Of a stretch of DNA of 57,985 nt, positions 49,178 to 57,331 are shown one piece after another (the stretch's first letter is position 1; every line of letters starts with the position of its first letter). Below the pieces are notes generated by a model. The model was not told the origin of the DNA, did not search any database, and saw nothing but the letters and a program-made list of their open reading frames with translations. Source of the DNA: Ruminococcus sp. CAG:563 (GTDB lineage Bacteria; Bacillota; Clostridia; Oscillospirales; Acutalibacteraceae); contig FR882072.1 of NCBI GenBank assembly GCA_000434915.1, positions 47,464 through 105,448 of the forward strand, written 5' to 3'. The position numbers and the translations under genes were made by a program.

Positions 49178-49933
49178 TTATTTGAAGTGAATTTCCGACA
49201 TGATCGGGCAATGATCCGACGGAAAAGCTCCGTTCGGCTTGTCCTTGATAACCTGATAGCTTTCCGCCTCGAAGCCGTCGCTGATGAAGATAAAATCAAT
49301 AATATCCTCAGGCTCATTATGGTGGAAATACGGGTGAAATGTCGGATAGCTTTCCGTCTTTTCGGCAGCAAACTTGCTGTCTCTGAAAATTCCGCCCTCG
49401 ACCATGTCAACGTAGCAATCCTTGCCCTCGGAAACATTGAAATCGCCTGTTATAACTGCGGGGCAGTCAAGCTTTGCGGCGAACTCATTGATGAGCCTTA
49501 CGCCGTTCTTTCTTGCCTCCTCGCTTCTGTGGTCAAGGTGGGTATTCATGGCAACAAAAGTCTTTCCGCTCTCCTTTTCGGTGAGCTTTGCCCACGAGGT
49601 TATTCTTGTGCAGGCGGTGTTCCATGACCTTGACGGAACATCGGGTGTTTCGCTAATCCAGAACCAGCCCTTGTCAACGAGTGTGAATTTATCCTTCCTG
49701 TAAAAAACAGGTGAAAATTCGCCATCATCCCTGCCGTCATCTCTGCCGACACCGACAAAATCATACTCATCCATGCTTTCACGGAAAACGCCCATCCAGC
49801 CGATGTGAGCCTCCTGAATGCCGAAAACATCCGGCATGTAATTTCTGACCGTTGCGATAACGTCGGCGTCTCTGTCTAACCAGGAATGTCCGTCGCAGCC
49901 GTAACAGAGAACATTAAAACTTAAAATCTTCAT
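49178..49933 (-). CDS. Endonuclease/exonuclease/phosphatase family protein
   Basis: 251 residues with the metal-dependent EEP fold: SFNVLCYG (Asn), FGIQEAH with the metal-binding Glu, MNTHLDHRS (His and Asp), VITGDFNVSEG (Asp and Asn), and C-terminal IIDFIFIS and PSDHCPIM with the catalytic Asp-His pair. Members hydrolyse DNA, inositol phosphates or other phosphodiesters; the soluble form without a signal peptide resembles those often annotated as endonuclease/exonuclease/phosphatase. Overlaps rex by 4 bases (ATGA). Its function next to a redox regulator is unknown. Confidence 0.88.
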   Translation of the reverse strand: MKILSFNVLCYGCDGHSWLDRDADVIATVRNYMPDVFGIQEAHIGWMGVFRESMDEYDFVGVGRDDGRDDGEFSPVFYRKDKFTLVDKGWFWISETPDVPSRSWNTACTRITSWAKLTEKESGKTFVAMNTHLDHRSEEARKNGVRLINEFAAKLDCPAVITGDFNVSEGKDCYVDMVEGGIFRDSKFAAEKTESYPTFHPYFHHNEPEDIIDFIFISDGFEAESYQVIKDKPNGAFPSDHCPIMSEIHFK

Positions 49934-50583
49934 TCTGCATTCTCCTCATTGTTCATTATCTGATAGCTGAGAGTCATAAGACTGTCGTTAAGGTGGACGT
50001 TCTCGACCGTTACTCCGTGGTAATTGGACGCAATGTCGTAGTGACTGAAATTCCAGAAATTCATTATTCCGAGATTGACAAGCCTGTCAACAATGGCAGG
50101 TGCAGCTTCAGTCGGAACGCAGAGAACAGCAACTTTCGGTTCAACCTCTTTGCAATAGACCTCCAAATCCTCAACCGGATAAACGGAAAGGCCTTTTATT
50201 CTCAAATCCTGCATTTTATCGGCATTGCTGTCAAAAAGACCGACAAGCTCAAAGCCTCTGTCCTCAAATGTCATGTGGGATGCAATCGCTCTGCCGAGGT
50301 TGCCGCAGCCGAAGAGGATGGTCTTGAAGCCGTTGTTAACGCCGAGAATCGCTCCTATTTCATTTTGGAGCTGTTCAACATTATAGCCATAGCCCTGCTG
50401 GCCGAATCCGCCGAAGCAGTTGAGATCCTGACGAATTTGCGAAGCGGTGAAACCCATACGCTGTGAAAGCTCTTTTGATGAAATTCTTGTTATATTATTC
50501 TTTTTTAGTTCGCCGAGGAATCTGTAATATCGGGGCAAACGCTTTATTACGGACATAGAAACCGATTTCTTTTCCTTTGCCAC
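49930..50583 (-). CDS. rex: Redox-sensing transcriptional repressor Rex
   Basis: 217-residue NADH/NAD+ sensor that represses fermentation genes when NADH is low. N-terminal winged helix (SVIKRLPRYYRFLGELK, ISSKELSQRMGFTASQIRQDL), then a Rossmann domain with LFGCGNLGRAIA and a C-terminal swapped helix. The start is a GTG preceded by GAGGT. It begins 18 bases after the isocitrate dehydrogenase stop, so it is carried in the aconitase operon, an arrangement that links TCA-branch expression with redox sensing. No Rex box was identified with confidence. Confidence 0.96.
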   Translation of the reverse strand: MAKEKKSVSMSVIKRLPRYYRFLGELKKNNITRISSKELSQRMGFTASQIRQDLNCFGGFGQQGYGYNVEQLQNEIGAILGVNNGFKTILFGCGNLGRAIASHMTFEDRGFELVGLFDSNADKMQDLRIKGLSVYPVEDLEVYCKEVEPKVAVLCVPTEAAPAIVDRLVNLGIMNFWNFSHYDIASNYHGVTVENVHLNDSLMTLSYQIMNNEENAE

Positions 50584-50601
50584 AGTTATTACCTCACTTT
50601 T

Positions 50602-51771
50602 TTACTCGCTGAGTTTTTTTACTGTTTCCATTACATAATCGCCGAACTCGGAACATGTGCAGCCTGTGTCACGGCCTGTAATGGTGAGCTTCTTCTCTGT
50701 GAACATACAGATATCGAGAGCCTTTTCAAGAAGGTCGGCCTTCTCCTGCTCGCCGATATGAGAGAGAAGCATAACGGAAGCTCTGAGCATTGAGCACGGG
50801 TCTGCATACTGACCTCTGCCCTCTTCAATCATTCTCGGAGCTGAGCCGTGGATAGCCTCAAACATAGCGTACTTCTTGCCGATGTTTGCGCTGCCGGCAG
50901 TGCCTACGCCGCCCTGGAACTCTGCGGCTTCATCGGTGATGATGTCGCCGTAAAGGTTCGGGAGGATGAATACCTTGAAATCCTTGCGGCGTTTCGGGTC
51001 GATGAGCTTGGCCGTTGTGATGTCGATGTACCACTCGTCGGTTGTGATCTCGGGATAATCCTTGCCGATATTCTTGCAAAGGTTGAGAAACTTGCCGTCG
51101 GTGGTCTTGATGATGTTAGCCTTGGTGATGATGGAAACTCTGTCCTTATGATTTCTTCTTGCATAGTCGTAAGCAAGCTTTGCGATTCTCTCGCATCCCT
51201 CTGTTGTTGTAACAACGAAGTCAACGGCGAGGTCGTCGGTTACGTTAACGCCCTTTGAGCCGACAGCGTATGCGCCCTCTGTGTTCTCACGGAAGAAGGT
51301 CCAGTCGATGCCCTCCTCGGGAACTTTAACGGGACGAAGATTTGCAAAAAGGTCGAGAGCCTTTCTCATTGCAACGTTTGCGCTCTCGATATTCGGCCAC
51401 GGGCCGCCCTGCTGCGGAGTTGTTGTCGGTCCCTTAAGAATAACGTGACATGCCTTAAGCTCTTCAAGAACGTCGTCGGGGATTGCCTTGTTAGCGGCAA
51501 CACGGTTCTCGATTGTGAGACCGTCGATTACCTTGAACTCAACCTTGCCCGCCTTAACCTTATCGGCAAGCATATACTCAAGAACTCTTGCGCTCTCCTT
51601 GGTAATGATCGGGCCTATGCCGTCGCCGCCGCAAACGCCGATTACGATTTTGTCGAGCTTTTCATAGTCAACAAAATCGCCCTGAGCCTTGATTATATCG
51701 GAACGGTCGCTCTGCTCACGAATGAGAGCCTCGAACTTTTCAACTGCATTTTTGATCTGTGTATCTGTCAT
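50602..51771 (-). CDS. icd: Isocitrate/isopropylmalate dehydrogenase family protein, probably isocitrate dehydrogenase
   Basis: Oxidative decarboxylation of isocitrate to 2-oxoglutarate. 389 residues. VIGVCGGDGIGPIITKES is the N-terminal signature, FFRENTEGAYAVGSKG covers the substrate-binding region, IDITTAKLI and VFILPNLYGDIITDEAAEFQGGVG is the metal site (Asp and Asp), and HGSAPRM the dinucleotide region. It is closer to NAD-type homoisocitrate/isopropylmalate-like members than to E. coli Icd. Just downstream of an aconitase gene, supporting isocitrate as substrate rather than isopropylmalate, because no leuCD or leuB neighbours exist. AAAGGAG lies before the ATG. Confidence 0.9.
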   Translation of the reverse strand: MTDTQIKNAVEKFEALIREQSDRSDIIKAQGDFVDYEKLDKIVIGVCGGDGIGPIITKESARVLEYMLADKVKAGKVEFKVIDGLTIENRVAANKAIPDDVLEELKACHVILKGPTTTPQQGGPWPNIESANVAMRKALDLFANLRPVKVPEEGIDWTFFRENTEGAYAVGSKGVNVTDDLAVDFVVTTTEGCERIAKLAYDYARRNHKDRVSIITKANIIKTTDGKFLNLCKNIGKDYPEITTDEWYIDITTAKLIDPKRRKDFKVFILPNLYGDIITDEAAEFQGGVGTAGSANIGKKYAMFEAIHGSAPRMIEEGRGQYADPCSMLRASVMLLSHIGEQEKADLLEKALDICMFTEKKLTITGRDTGCTCSEFGDYVMETVKKLSE

Positions 51772-51897
51772 TGTTTTGCTCCTTTACAATGTATTTTGCT
51801 TTTTTCTGTTATCGGGTCGGCAGTGGTCATAGAACCCTACGGAATCAAGTATCCGCAATATCTTGAAACCCCGATAAACGCTAACCTTATATTCAAA
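51772..51897. other. Aconitase-icd intergenic stretch with a repeat
   Basis: 126 bases between the aconitase and icd genes. Sequence TTATCGGG near one end pairs with CCCGATAA near the other. Inside is a diverged copy of the CATCG palindrome family (51814-51843). There is no promoter or terminator that I can support, so the two genes probably share a message. Confidence 0.45.
51814..51843. repeat. Dispersed CATCG palindrome, diverged copy
   Basis: Begins GGGTCGGCAGTGGTCAT and ends AACCCTACGGA; aligns with 54160-54187 and the reverse of 54278-54306, sharing the CCCTACG end. Confidence 0.5.
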
Positions 51898-53832
51898 TCA
51901 CTTCTGCGATTCTCTCGTATAGTCGAGCAAGCCGCCTGCGAGGAGAATATCTCTCTGACGCTCGGAGAGCTGATAATCAAGCTTGTAGCTCTCACCCGTT
52001 GTGAGATTCTTGAGAGTTACGTCCGTACCGTTTGCGATGCTCTCACGAATTCCCTCAAGGCAAAGCTCGTCATTTACGCTGATTCTGTCATAGTCGGCCT
52101 CGTTTGCAAATGTGAACGGAATAATGCCTGCGTTGACAAGGTTTGCACAGTGAATACGGGCAAAAGACTTGGTGATAACCGCCTTGATTCCGAGATAGAG
52201 AGGAACAAGTGCGGCATGCTCACGGGATGATCCCTGGCCGTAATTTGCACCGCCGATAATGATACCCTTGCCCGCTTCCTTACAATGCTCGGCGAATTTC
52301 TCGTCACACTGCTTGAAGCAGAAGTTTGAAAGGTACGGAATATTCGAACGGTAGGGCAAAATCTTTGCGCCTGCCGGCATGATGTGGTCAGTTGTGATGT
52401 TGTCGCCGACCTTGAGAACAGCCTTGGCTGTAATATCCTCGGGCATAGCCTCGGTCTTGGGGAACGGCTTGATGTTCGGGCCGTAGATAACCTCAACGGA
52501 ATCTGCGTCCTCAACGCTTGCCGGCATTGCGATCATGTTGTCGTTGATGATGAACTCGTCCGGCATCTCGATCTCGGGCATTTTGCCAAGCTCACGGGGA
52601 TCCGTAAGAACACCTGTGAGAGCGGAAGCGGCTGCAACCTCGGGGCTGACAAGGTAAATACCTGCGTCGGCTGTGCCTGAACGACCCTCAAAGTTACGGT
52701 TAAATGTACGAAGCGATACACCCTTTGAATTCGGCGACTGACCCATGCCGATGCACGGACCGCAAGCCGATTCAAGAATTCTTGCGCCTGCGTCGATCAT
52801 ATCCGAGAGTGCGCCGCAGAGAGCGAGCATATTAAGCACCTGCTTTGAGCCGGGAGCGATTGAAAGGCTGACCGACTGGCAAACAGTCTTGCCCTTAAGG
52901 ATAGCGGCAACCTTGAGCATATCCATGAGAGATGAGTTCGTGCATGAGCCGATACATACCTGGTCGATATGAATCTTGCCGATCTCCCGGCAGCTTTTTA
53001 CGTTATCGGGCATATGCGGCATAGCGGCAAGCGGAACAAGCTCATTGAGGTCGATATCGATAACCTCATCGTAAGCTGCGTCGTCGTCTGCGCTAAGCTC
53101 AACCCAATCCTTTTCACGGCCCTGAGCCTTAAGGAAAGCTCTTGTGATGTCGTCTGACGGGAAAATTGATGTTGTTGCACCAAGCTCTGCACCCATGTTT
53201 GTGATCGTTGCTCTCTCGGGAACGGAAAGCGTCTTAACGCCCTCTCCACCGTATTCAACGATCTTTCCTACGCCGCCCTTGACGGACATGATCTGAAGAA
53301 CCTTAAGAATAATATCCTTTGCGGCAACCCACGGCTGAAGCTTGCCAGTGAGGTTGACACGAACCATTTTAGGCATTGTTATGTAATATGCGCCGCCGCC
53401 CATTGCAACAGCAACGTCAAGTCCGCCTGCACCCATGGCAAGCATACCTATTCCGCCGCCTGTCGGGGTGTGGCTGTCGGAGCCGATGAGAGTCTTTCCG
53501 GGAATGCCGAAACGCTCAAGATGAACCTGGTGACAAATGCCGTTGCCGGGACGTGAGAAACGAAGTCCTCTCTTCTTTGCGACCGACTGAATAAAGCGAT
53601 GGTCATCGGCATTTTCAAAACCTGTCTGTAATGTATTGTGGTCGATATATGCGACGGAAAGCTCCGTCTTAACACGGTCGATTCCCATTGCCTCGAACTC
53701 AAGGTAAGCCATTGTACCCGTGGCATCCTGAGTCAGAGTCTGGTCAATTCTGAGACCGATTTCACTGCCAACCGTCATGTCGCCGGAAAGCAGGTGATTT
53801 TTGATAATTTTCTGAGCTATTGTGTATCCCAT
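51898..53832 (-). CDS. acn: Aconitate hydratase
   Basis: Converts citrate to isocitrate via a 4Fe-4S cluster. 644 residues, the shorter aconitase type. Cluster cysteines are seen in CIGSCTNSS and ACGPCIGMGQ; GSDSHTPTGGGIG and the C-terminal swivel domain with GQGSSREHAALVPLYLGIKA are typical. A GGAGG ribosome site precedes the ATG, and a good promoter (53875-53903) lies upstream. First gene of acn-icd-rex-endonuclease. With icd it gives a citrate-to-2-oxoglutarate arm that can supply glutamate for arginine synthesis encoded at the start of the window. Confidence 0.95.
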   Translation of the reverse strand: MGYTIAQKIIKNHLLSGDMTVGSEIGLRIDQTLTQDATGTMAYLEFEAMGIDRVKTELSVAYIDHNTLQTGFENADDHRFIQSVAKKRGLRFSRPGNGICHQVHLERFGIPGKTLIGSDSHTPTGGGIGMLAMGAGGLDVAVAMGGGAYYITMPKMVRVNLTGKLQPWVAAKDIILKVLQIMSVKGGVGKIVEYGGEGVKTLSVPERATITNMGAELGATTSIFPSDDITRAFLKAQGREKDWVELSADDDAAYDEVIDIDLNELVPLAAMPHMPDNVKSCREIGKIHIDQVCIGSCTNSSLMDMLKVAAILKGKTVCQSVSLSIAPGSKQVLNMLALCGALSDMIDAGARILESACGPCIGMGQSPNSKGVSLRTFNRNFEGRSGTADAGIYLVSPEVAAASALTGVLTDPRELGKMPEIEMPDEFIINDNMIAMPASVEDADSVEVIYGPNIKPFPKTEAMPEDITAKAVLKVGDNITTDHIMPAGAKILPYRSNIPYLSNFCFKQCDEKFAEHCKEAGKGIIIGGANYGQGSSREHAALVPLYLGIKAVITKSFARIHCANLVNAGIIPFTFANEADYDRISVNDELCLEGIRESIANGTDVTLKNLTTGESYKLDYQLSERQRDILLAGGLLDYTRESQK

Positions 53833-53874
53833 AGCGTTAAAACCTCCGACTTGTTCAAATTTTTAACAAACTTT

Positions 53875-53903
53875 ATTTTATTATATAATGCCTTATTTGT
53901 CAA
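53875..53903 (-). promoter_or_regulatory. Promoter of the acn-icd-rex operon
   Basis: Minus-strand perfect TTGACA (53898-53903), 17-bp spacer, TAAAAT (53875-53880). Confidence 0.75.
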
Positions 53904-54319
53904 TGTTTTGACGATAATTTCCGACAAAAGTTTTTGAAAAAATCGAGGAGCTTTTTTAGAATCGGTAGAACCCGAACAAGGCTTTCTTTTGAGTGGAAGG
54001 CCGATTGGATTCCTCGCCGAAAGCAGGTGTTCCCCGACTGCACATTTCTTGACTTTTCAAGTCAGCAGAGATTATCCAAGCCTCCCCTTGTTGCAAGAGG
54101 AGGTGTCGTCCTTGACGACGGAGGGGATAAAGAAGATTTCTAAGGCCGGTAAATTTCAAGGTGCGATGTGGTCATCGCACCCTACGATGAGTACAAAAAT
54201 CAACATTACATAGAGTTATGATAAGAGCACAATCCGTAGCGGTCAATGTCCTACTGCAAAGTTCGATAAAGGCACATTCCGTAGGGGTCGATGCCCACAT
54301 CGACCCAGAGAGCAAAAGA
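53904..54319. repeat. Intergenic cluster of palindromic repeats
   Basis: No credible gene occurs in about 400 bases. There is a CCTCCCCTTG/CAAGAGGAGG palindrome (54081-54103) followed by a GTCGTCCTTGACGAC hairpin, and two CATCG palindromes (arms GGTGCGATG/CATCGCACC at 54160-54181 and GGGTCGATG/CATCGACCC at 54285-54306). A decayed copy lies near 54233-54255. This looks like a landing site for short non-coding mobile repeats. Confidence 0.65.
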
Positions 54320-54348
54320 AAACAAAAAAGGACGGCCGAGGCCGTCCC
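54320..54348 (-). terminator. Terminator of the acyltransferase operon
   Basis: Perfect 8-bp stem GGACGGCC / GGCCGTCC (54330-54347) followed on the minus strand by TTTTTTGTTTTC. Confidence 0.85.
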
Positions 54349-54421
54349 TGCGAAAATAATTCAATTTTTGCTAAAATCAATATGTACGAATAAGCCGTTT
54401 ATGCATTACTCATGCTGCAAT

Positions 54422-55447
54422 TTACACTCGCTCGCTTTTCTTTTTATAGCTCATTATAAATTTGCTGATATTTTTCAAGGGGAAGTTGAAAATATCCAGC
54501 GATAATATAAATGTCAGCACAACTGCGATTGCCAGCATAAGCAATATGCCCTTTCGTTCTCCGATGATTTCCTTAACGTTCAAAACTCGGAATATCAAAT
54601 ACAAAATTGTATAATGCCAAAAATATACATTCAGTGTATTTCTTCCGAGATATGAGATCACGGGAATTTTCTTCATGGGAACAACGGCAAGTATTGCCGC
54701 TCCGGTTAAAAGGGTTATTGCGCTTGTGAGCAAACGGTACAAGCAGCCCATGCCGTTTGTCTCTTTTGAAAAGGGATTTCTTCCCGAGAACAAATGAGAC
54801 AGTATTTCCAAGTCGTCAAATCTAAAATAGCACAATGCAAACCAGCCCAAAAGGACACAGACTGCGGGGAGCCACAAATATCGTCTGTACTTCTTGATTT
54901 TTTCCAGCAAATCATTTCTGTTTATCATTGTTCCAAGCCAAAAATACGGGAAGAAAACAAGCATTCTCGATAAGCATAAGAAGTCGTCAATTTCCTTAAA
55001 ATATCCGGTGAACAGCGAAATGACGAACGAAACGGCAAGGACAATGCGTTTGTCATATTTCTTCAAAGCAGCCCCGAGCAAGGTATACCACATCAGCACG
55101 AACAGAAACCATGTGATACCGGCATCATAAAAAAGAGCAAATTTGCTTTTTCCGTTTATTATCAGCTTTGAAAAAAACAGAAACAGTTTAAAGACATATC
55201 CTGTAACAAGGAAAGATAAGGCTTTTCTTTTATATTTATCCTCATTATAAAATATTCCGAAGATAAAGATAAACATAGGCATATGGAACGCATAGATAAA
55301 CAGCTTTAACGAGGCAATATCCACCGCTCCTAAGTTAACCATGCTTTCAGAAAAATGTCCTACGACAACAGCAAGTATCATCAAAAATTTGATAGAATCC
55401 CAATACCATACTCTTTCCTTTTTTTCTATTAAATTGTTACTTCTCAT
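54422..55447 (-). CDS. Membrane acyltransferase family 3 protein (OafA/WecH-like)
   Basis: 341 residues with about ten hydrophobic helices. The N-terminus WYWDSIKFLMILAVVVGHFSE has the conserved early helix ending in His that is thought to be catalytic in acyltransferase-3 proteins. Other helix pairs such as AAILAVVPMKKIPVISYLGRNTLNVYFWHYT match the C-terminal part of the family (GRNTLxVYxxH). These enzymes acetylate exported sugars or envelope polymers. Located downstream of glycosyltransferase and rmlD genes, which suggests decoration of a surface polysaccharide. A terminator lies about 75 bases beyond. Confidence 0.85.
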   Translation of the reverse strand: MRSNNLIEKKERVWYWDSIKFLMILAVVVGHFSESMVNLGAVDIASLKLFIYAFHMPMFIFIFGIFYNEDKYKRKALSFLVTGYVFKLFLFFSKLIINGKSKFALFYDAGITWFLFVLMWYTLLGAALKKYDKRIVLAVSFVISLFTGYFKEIDDFLCLSRMLVFFPYFWLGTMINRNDLLEKIKKYRRYLWLPAVCVLLGWFALCYFRFDDLEILSHLFSGRNPFSKETNGMGCLYRLLTSAITLLTGAAILAVVPMKKIPVISYLGRNTLNVYFWHYTILYLIFRVLNVKEIIGERKGILLMLAIAVVLTFILSLDIFNFPLKNISKFIMSYKKKSERV

Positions 55448-55478
55448 TTTATAAATTCTACCGCTTTCCTTTATAAAT

Positions 55479-56375
55479 TTATTTTATATCCGAATAGAAC
55501 TCTTCAATGTATTTATCAACATCGGCTCTTGTTCCCTTGTAAGGACCGGGGATTTCCATCTTATTGGAAACTGTCGCCGTCGCATAAAGCAGAGCGTCTT
55601 TCATTGAATGATGAAGTCTTTCGGTCATATAAGCCGCAAATGTTGTGTCGCCGCGGCCTGTGCGTCCGCTTAGATTTCTTGCACGAATCGGGCATGAACA
55701 GAATTCCTTGCCGTCGTATGCGATAACCTCTGTGTTGTGAGTAATAACGACCTCTTTTGCGCCCCATGAATGAAGAAGCTTTGCAGCCTCATATCTGTCG
55801 GTAAGGCCGGTCAGAATTTCAGCCTCGGCGGCGTCGGTCTTAAGATACTCAATATACGGAAGAACCTCCTTCTTCTCCTTCCAATCCTCAAAGAACATTG
55901 TGTGATCCTCAAGGTTAACATGGCGAAGAAGTGCCTGAACATCAACGGCAACCTTGCCCCTCTTAGAGGCTTCAATAATCATTTCGTTCGTAAAATCGCC
56001 GTAAAGAAGACCCGCAAAGTGATAAATGTCCGCCTCAACGTCCTCCGGAATATCGTCAATGGTGAAAGGTGTACCGACGCTGATACACATACATTTTCTG
56101 CGTTCCTTATCGGCGGTGAAATACTGATTGTCCATTGTGCATGAGGACTCCGACATAATGCAATAAATATCCTCTTTCGGGATTGTGAAATATGTAAGTC
56201 TCTCGCTGTCATCGGGGTTGATCTTTGTCAAAGCGGCAACCTTATGGCCGAGGACATATGCCGACGCCGAGGAATAAATTACCGCTCCTCCGATTGCAAG
56301 AGTTTCGTTACCGAGGTAATCCGTGTCATGATCCATCGTGATATGACCTATAATAAGTGATTCATAATGTTTCAT
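55479..56375 (-). CDS. PfkB family carbohydrate/nucleoside kinase
   Basis: 298 residues of ribokinase fold. The C-terminal signature is LSGRTGRGDTTFAAYM, where the usual G-A-G-D anion hole reads G-R-G-D; the catalytic Asp is kept. The N-terminal substrate region GGAVIYSSASAYVLGHKVAALTKI is typical. The lid is short. The substrate cannot be read; it could be a sugar or nucleoside. Overlaps the GT2 gene by 4 bases (ATGA), so it is translationally coupled to the envelope glycosyltransferase. Confidence 0.85.
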   Translation of the reverse strand: MKHYESLIIGHITMDHDTDYLGNETLAIGGAVIYSSASAYVLGHKVAALTKINPDDSERLTYFTIPKEDIYCIMSESSCTMDNQYFTADKERRKCMCISVGTPFTIDDIPEDVEADIYHFAGLLYGDFTNEMIIEASKRGKVAVDVQALLRHVNLEDHTMFFEDWKEKKEVLPYIEYLKTDAAEAEILTGLTDRYEAAKLLHSWGAKEVVITHNTEVIAYDGKEFCSCPIRARNLSGRTGRGDTTFAAYMTERLHHSMKDALLYATATVSNKMEIPGPYKGTRADVDKYIEEFYSDIK

Positions 56376-57331
56376 TGTTCTGCTCCTTTGTTTTTATCTT
56401 CATAGCTGAGTATTTCTTTTGCTATATATATAGGGCGCTCCTTGACCTGAAGATAGGTTCTCGCAAGGTATTCACCGATTATACCGAGGAAAAGAGAATT
56501 AAGTCCGCCGAGGAAAAGCAAAATCGTTATAATCGCAATCGTGCTTGTAATTTCACCGACTGCCGCTCCGACAATCAGGGCGATTATGAGATAAAGAATC
56601 GAGATTCCCATAAGTCCTACGCCTGCATATGACGCAGCCTTAAGCGGAAGCGTCGAATAGCCGACAATGCCCTCAATCGCATATCTGAAAAGCTTCATAA
56701 ACGGCCACTTTGATGTTCCGGCCGCTCTCTCCTGAACCTCATACGGGATATACTTTGTATTATATCCTACAAAAGAGAAAATTCCCTTTGAAAAACGGCT
56801 GTATTCCGACATTTCAAGGACGGAATCAAGCATCTGACGGCGCATAAGTCTGAAATCGCTTGCGCCCGGGTAAAGCTCCACCTCGGAGAGCTTGTTCATT
56901 ATGCCGTAGAACTTATCCTTAAGGAAAGCAACGAATTTGTCCTCCTTGCGTTTTCCCTGATAGGCGGCAACACAGTCGATATCAGAATTCTCGTCGAGAA
57001 TCTGTTTCATTTCAAGCACAACCTCGGGACGCTGCTGCAAATCGGCGTCTATAACGCATGTATAGTCTCCGCTCGACTGCTTCAAGCCGGCATAGATTGC
57101 CGCCTCCTTGCCGAAATTGCGTGAAAAACTGACGACCTTAACATTATTCGCCTTTTCATAAATTGCTCTTAATATCTGAGGGGTTTTGTCACGGCTTCCG
57201 TCGTTAACAAACACAAGCTCATAATCGTCAACCTTGTCCCTGAAAACCCGTGTAACCTCGGAGTAGAACTCAATTATGCTTTCTTCCTCATTAAAGCAAG
57301 GAACAACAAGAGTCAATTTCATATCATTCAC
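56372..57331 (-). CDS. Glycosyltransferase family 2, GtrB/DPM1-like, with C-terminal membrane helices
   Basis: 319 residues. The GT-A domain opens LTLVVPCFNEEESIIEFY and has DGSRDKTPQIL, the metal motif VIDADLQQRPE (Asp-x-Asp) and the acceptor region FRLMRRQML. Two hydrophobic helices near the C-terminus (GLMGISILYLIIALIVG and IAIITILLFLGGLNSLFLGI) anchor it. Such enzymes load a sugar from a nucleotide donor onto undecaprenyl phosphate for polymer decoration. Overlaps rmlD by 8 bases and the PfkB gene by 4, so these three form one operon. Confidence 0.93.
   Translation of the reverse strand: MNDMKLTLVVPCFNEEESIIEFYSEVTRVFRDKVDDYELVFVNDGSRDKTPQILRAIYEKANNVKVVSFSRNFGKEAAIYAGLKQSSGDYTCVIDADLQQRPEVVLEMKQILDENSDIDCVAAYQGKRKEDKFVAFLKDKFYGIMNKLSEVELYPGASDFRLMRRQMLDSVLEMSEYSRFSKGIFSFVGYNTKYIPYEVQERAAGTSKWPFMKLFRYAIEGIVGYSTLPLKAASYAGVGLMGISILYLIIALIVGAAVGEITSTIAIITILLFLGGLNSLFLGIIGEYLARTYLQVKERPIYIAKEILSYEDKNKGAEQ

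Noticed and set aside
51445..52230. 261-codon plus-strand frame spanning icd, the gap and the end of aconitase
   Set aside because: It crosses two well-supported minus-strand genes and a repeat, and shows no domain or ribosome site.
53934..54505. Several short plus- and minus-strand frames downstream of the aconitase promoter
   Set aside because: They run through palindromic repeats and a terminator, have no good start sites, and their products are low-complexity Arg/Ser-rich.
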